Below, one piece after another: positions 15,096-15,101 of a stretch of DNA of 15,101 nt. The stretch lies in assembly GCA_024762485.1 (NCBI GenBank), contig JANTHH010000042.1, forward strand, positions 1 through 15,101. The letters are read 5' to 3'. Within the stretch, counting starts at the first letter, position 1. Every line of letters starts with the position of its first letter. The position numbers and the translations under genes are program-made. The notes under the pieces are model-generated. The model had not been told where the DNA came from. It saw only the letters and a list, made by a program, of their open reading frames with translations, and searched no databases. This DNA is from Chromatiales bacterium. GTDB taxonomy: Bacteria > Pseudomonadota > Gammaproteobacteria > Chromatiales > Chromatiaceae.

Positions 15096-15101
15096 TCCTG
15101 C

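Noticed and set aside
1..15101. CRISPR array, tRNA or rRNA genes
   Set aside because: No regularly spaced direct repeats and no cloverleaf or rRNA-like sequence were seen on either strand.

Overview
The window looks like a gammaproteobacterial chromosome segment of high G+C content. The reasons are the gene order rph / yicC / gmk / rpoZ / spoT, which is a familiar gammaproteobacterial neighbourhood, and the close resemblance of each of these proteins to its proteobacterial family. No ribosomal RNA, tRNA or CRISPR array is visible, so the genus cannot be fixed.

Layout. Positions 1-174 hold the 3' end of an unrecognised plus-strand gene. It converges on a minus-strand operon (about 2658 down to 175) that encodes, in transcription order, a Ser/Thr protein kinase, a PP2C-type protein phosphatase overlapping it by 4 bases, and RNase PH (rph). 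Divergent from this operon is yicC (2753-3619). At the far right is a plus-strand housekeeping block: gmk (11889-12524), rpoZ (12588-12869) and spoT (12921-15095, GTG start, complete).

In many gammaproteobacteria yicC lies next to gmk. Here about 8.3 kb separate them. That stretch opens with two broken transposase genes: an IS91-type N-terminal fragment at 3666-4073 and an IS481-type N-terminal stub at 4158-4292. It continues with a minus-strand pair: a 1167-residue protein (7178-10681) followed after 71 bases by a complete pyruvate phosphate dikinase gene, ppdK (4329-7106). The large protein is best explained as a PPi-type phosphoenolpyruvate carboxykinase. That call rests on size, a P-loop-like motif, recalled family resemblance and the ppdK neighbour; it is not proven. 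Next comes a 0.6 kb gene-poor stretch with possible gene debris, an A+T-rich promoter-like segment and a CRP/FNR-like dyad. The segment ends with a small acyl-carrier-like protein (11311-11634) in which the phosphopantetheine serine is replaced by proline. The ppdK and IS part is visibly less G+C-rich than its flanks, which suggests acquisition.

How the genes fit together. The right block supplies GMP kinase, RNA polymerase omega and the (p)ppGpp synthetase/hydrolase, all tied to guanine nucleotide and stringent control. The left operon couples reversible protein phosphorylation with tRNA 3'-end processing. If the large-protein call is right, the acquired pair forms a pyrophosphate-linked module at the PEP-pyruvate-oxaloacetate node. 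The carboxykinase interconverts oxaloacetate plus PPi with PEP, CO2 and Pi, and PpdK interconverts PEP, AMP and PPi with pyruvate, ATP and Pi.
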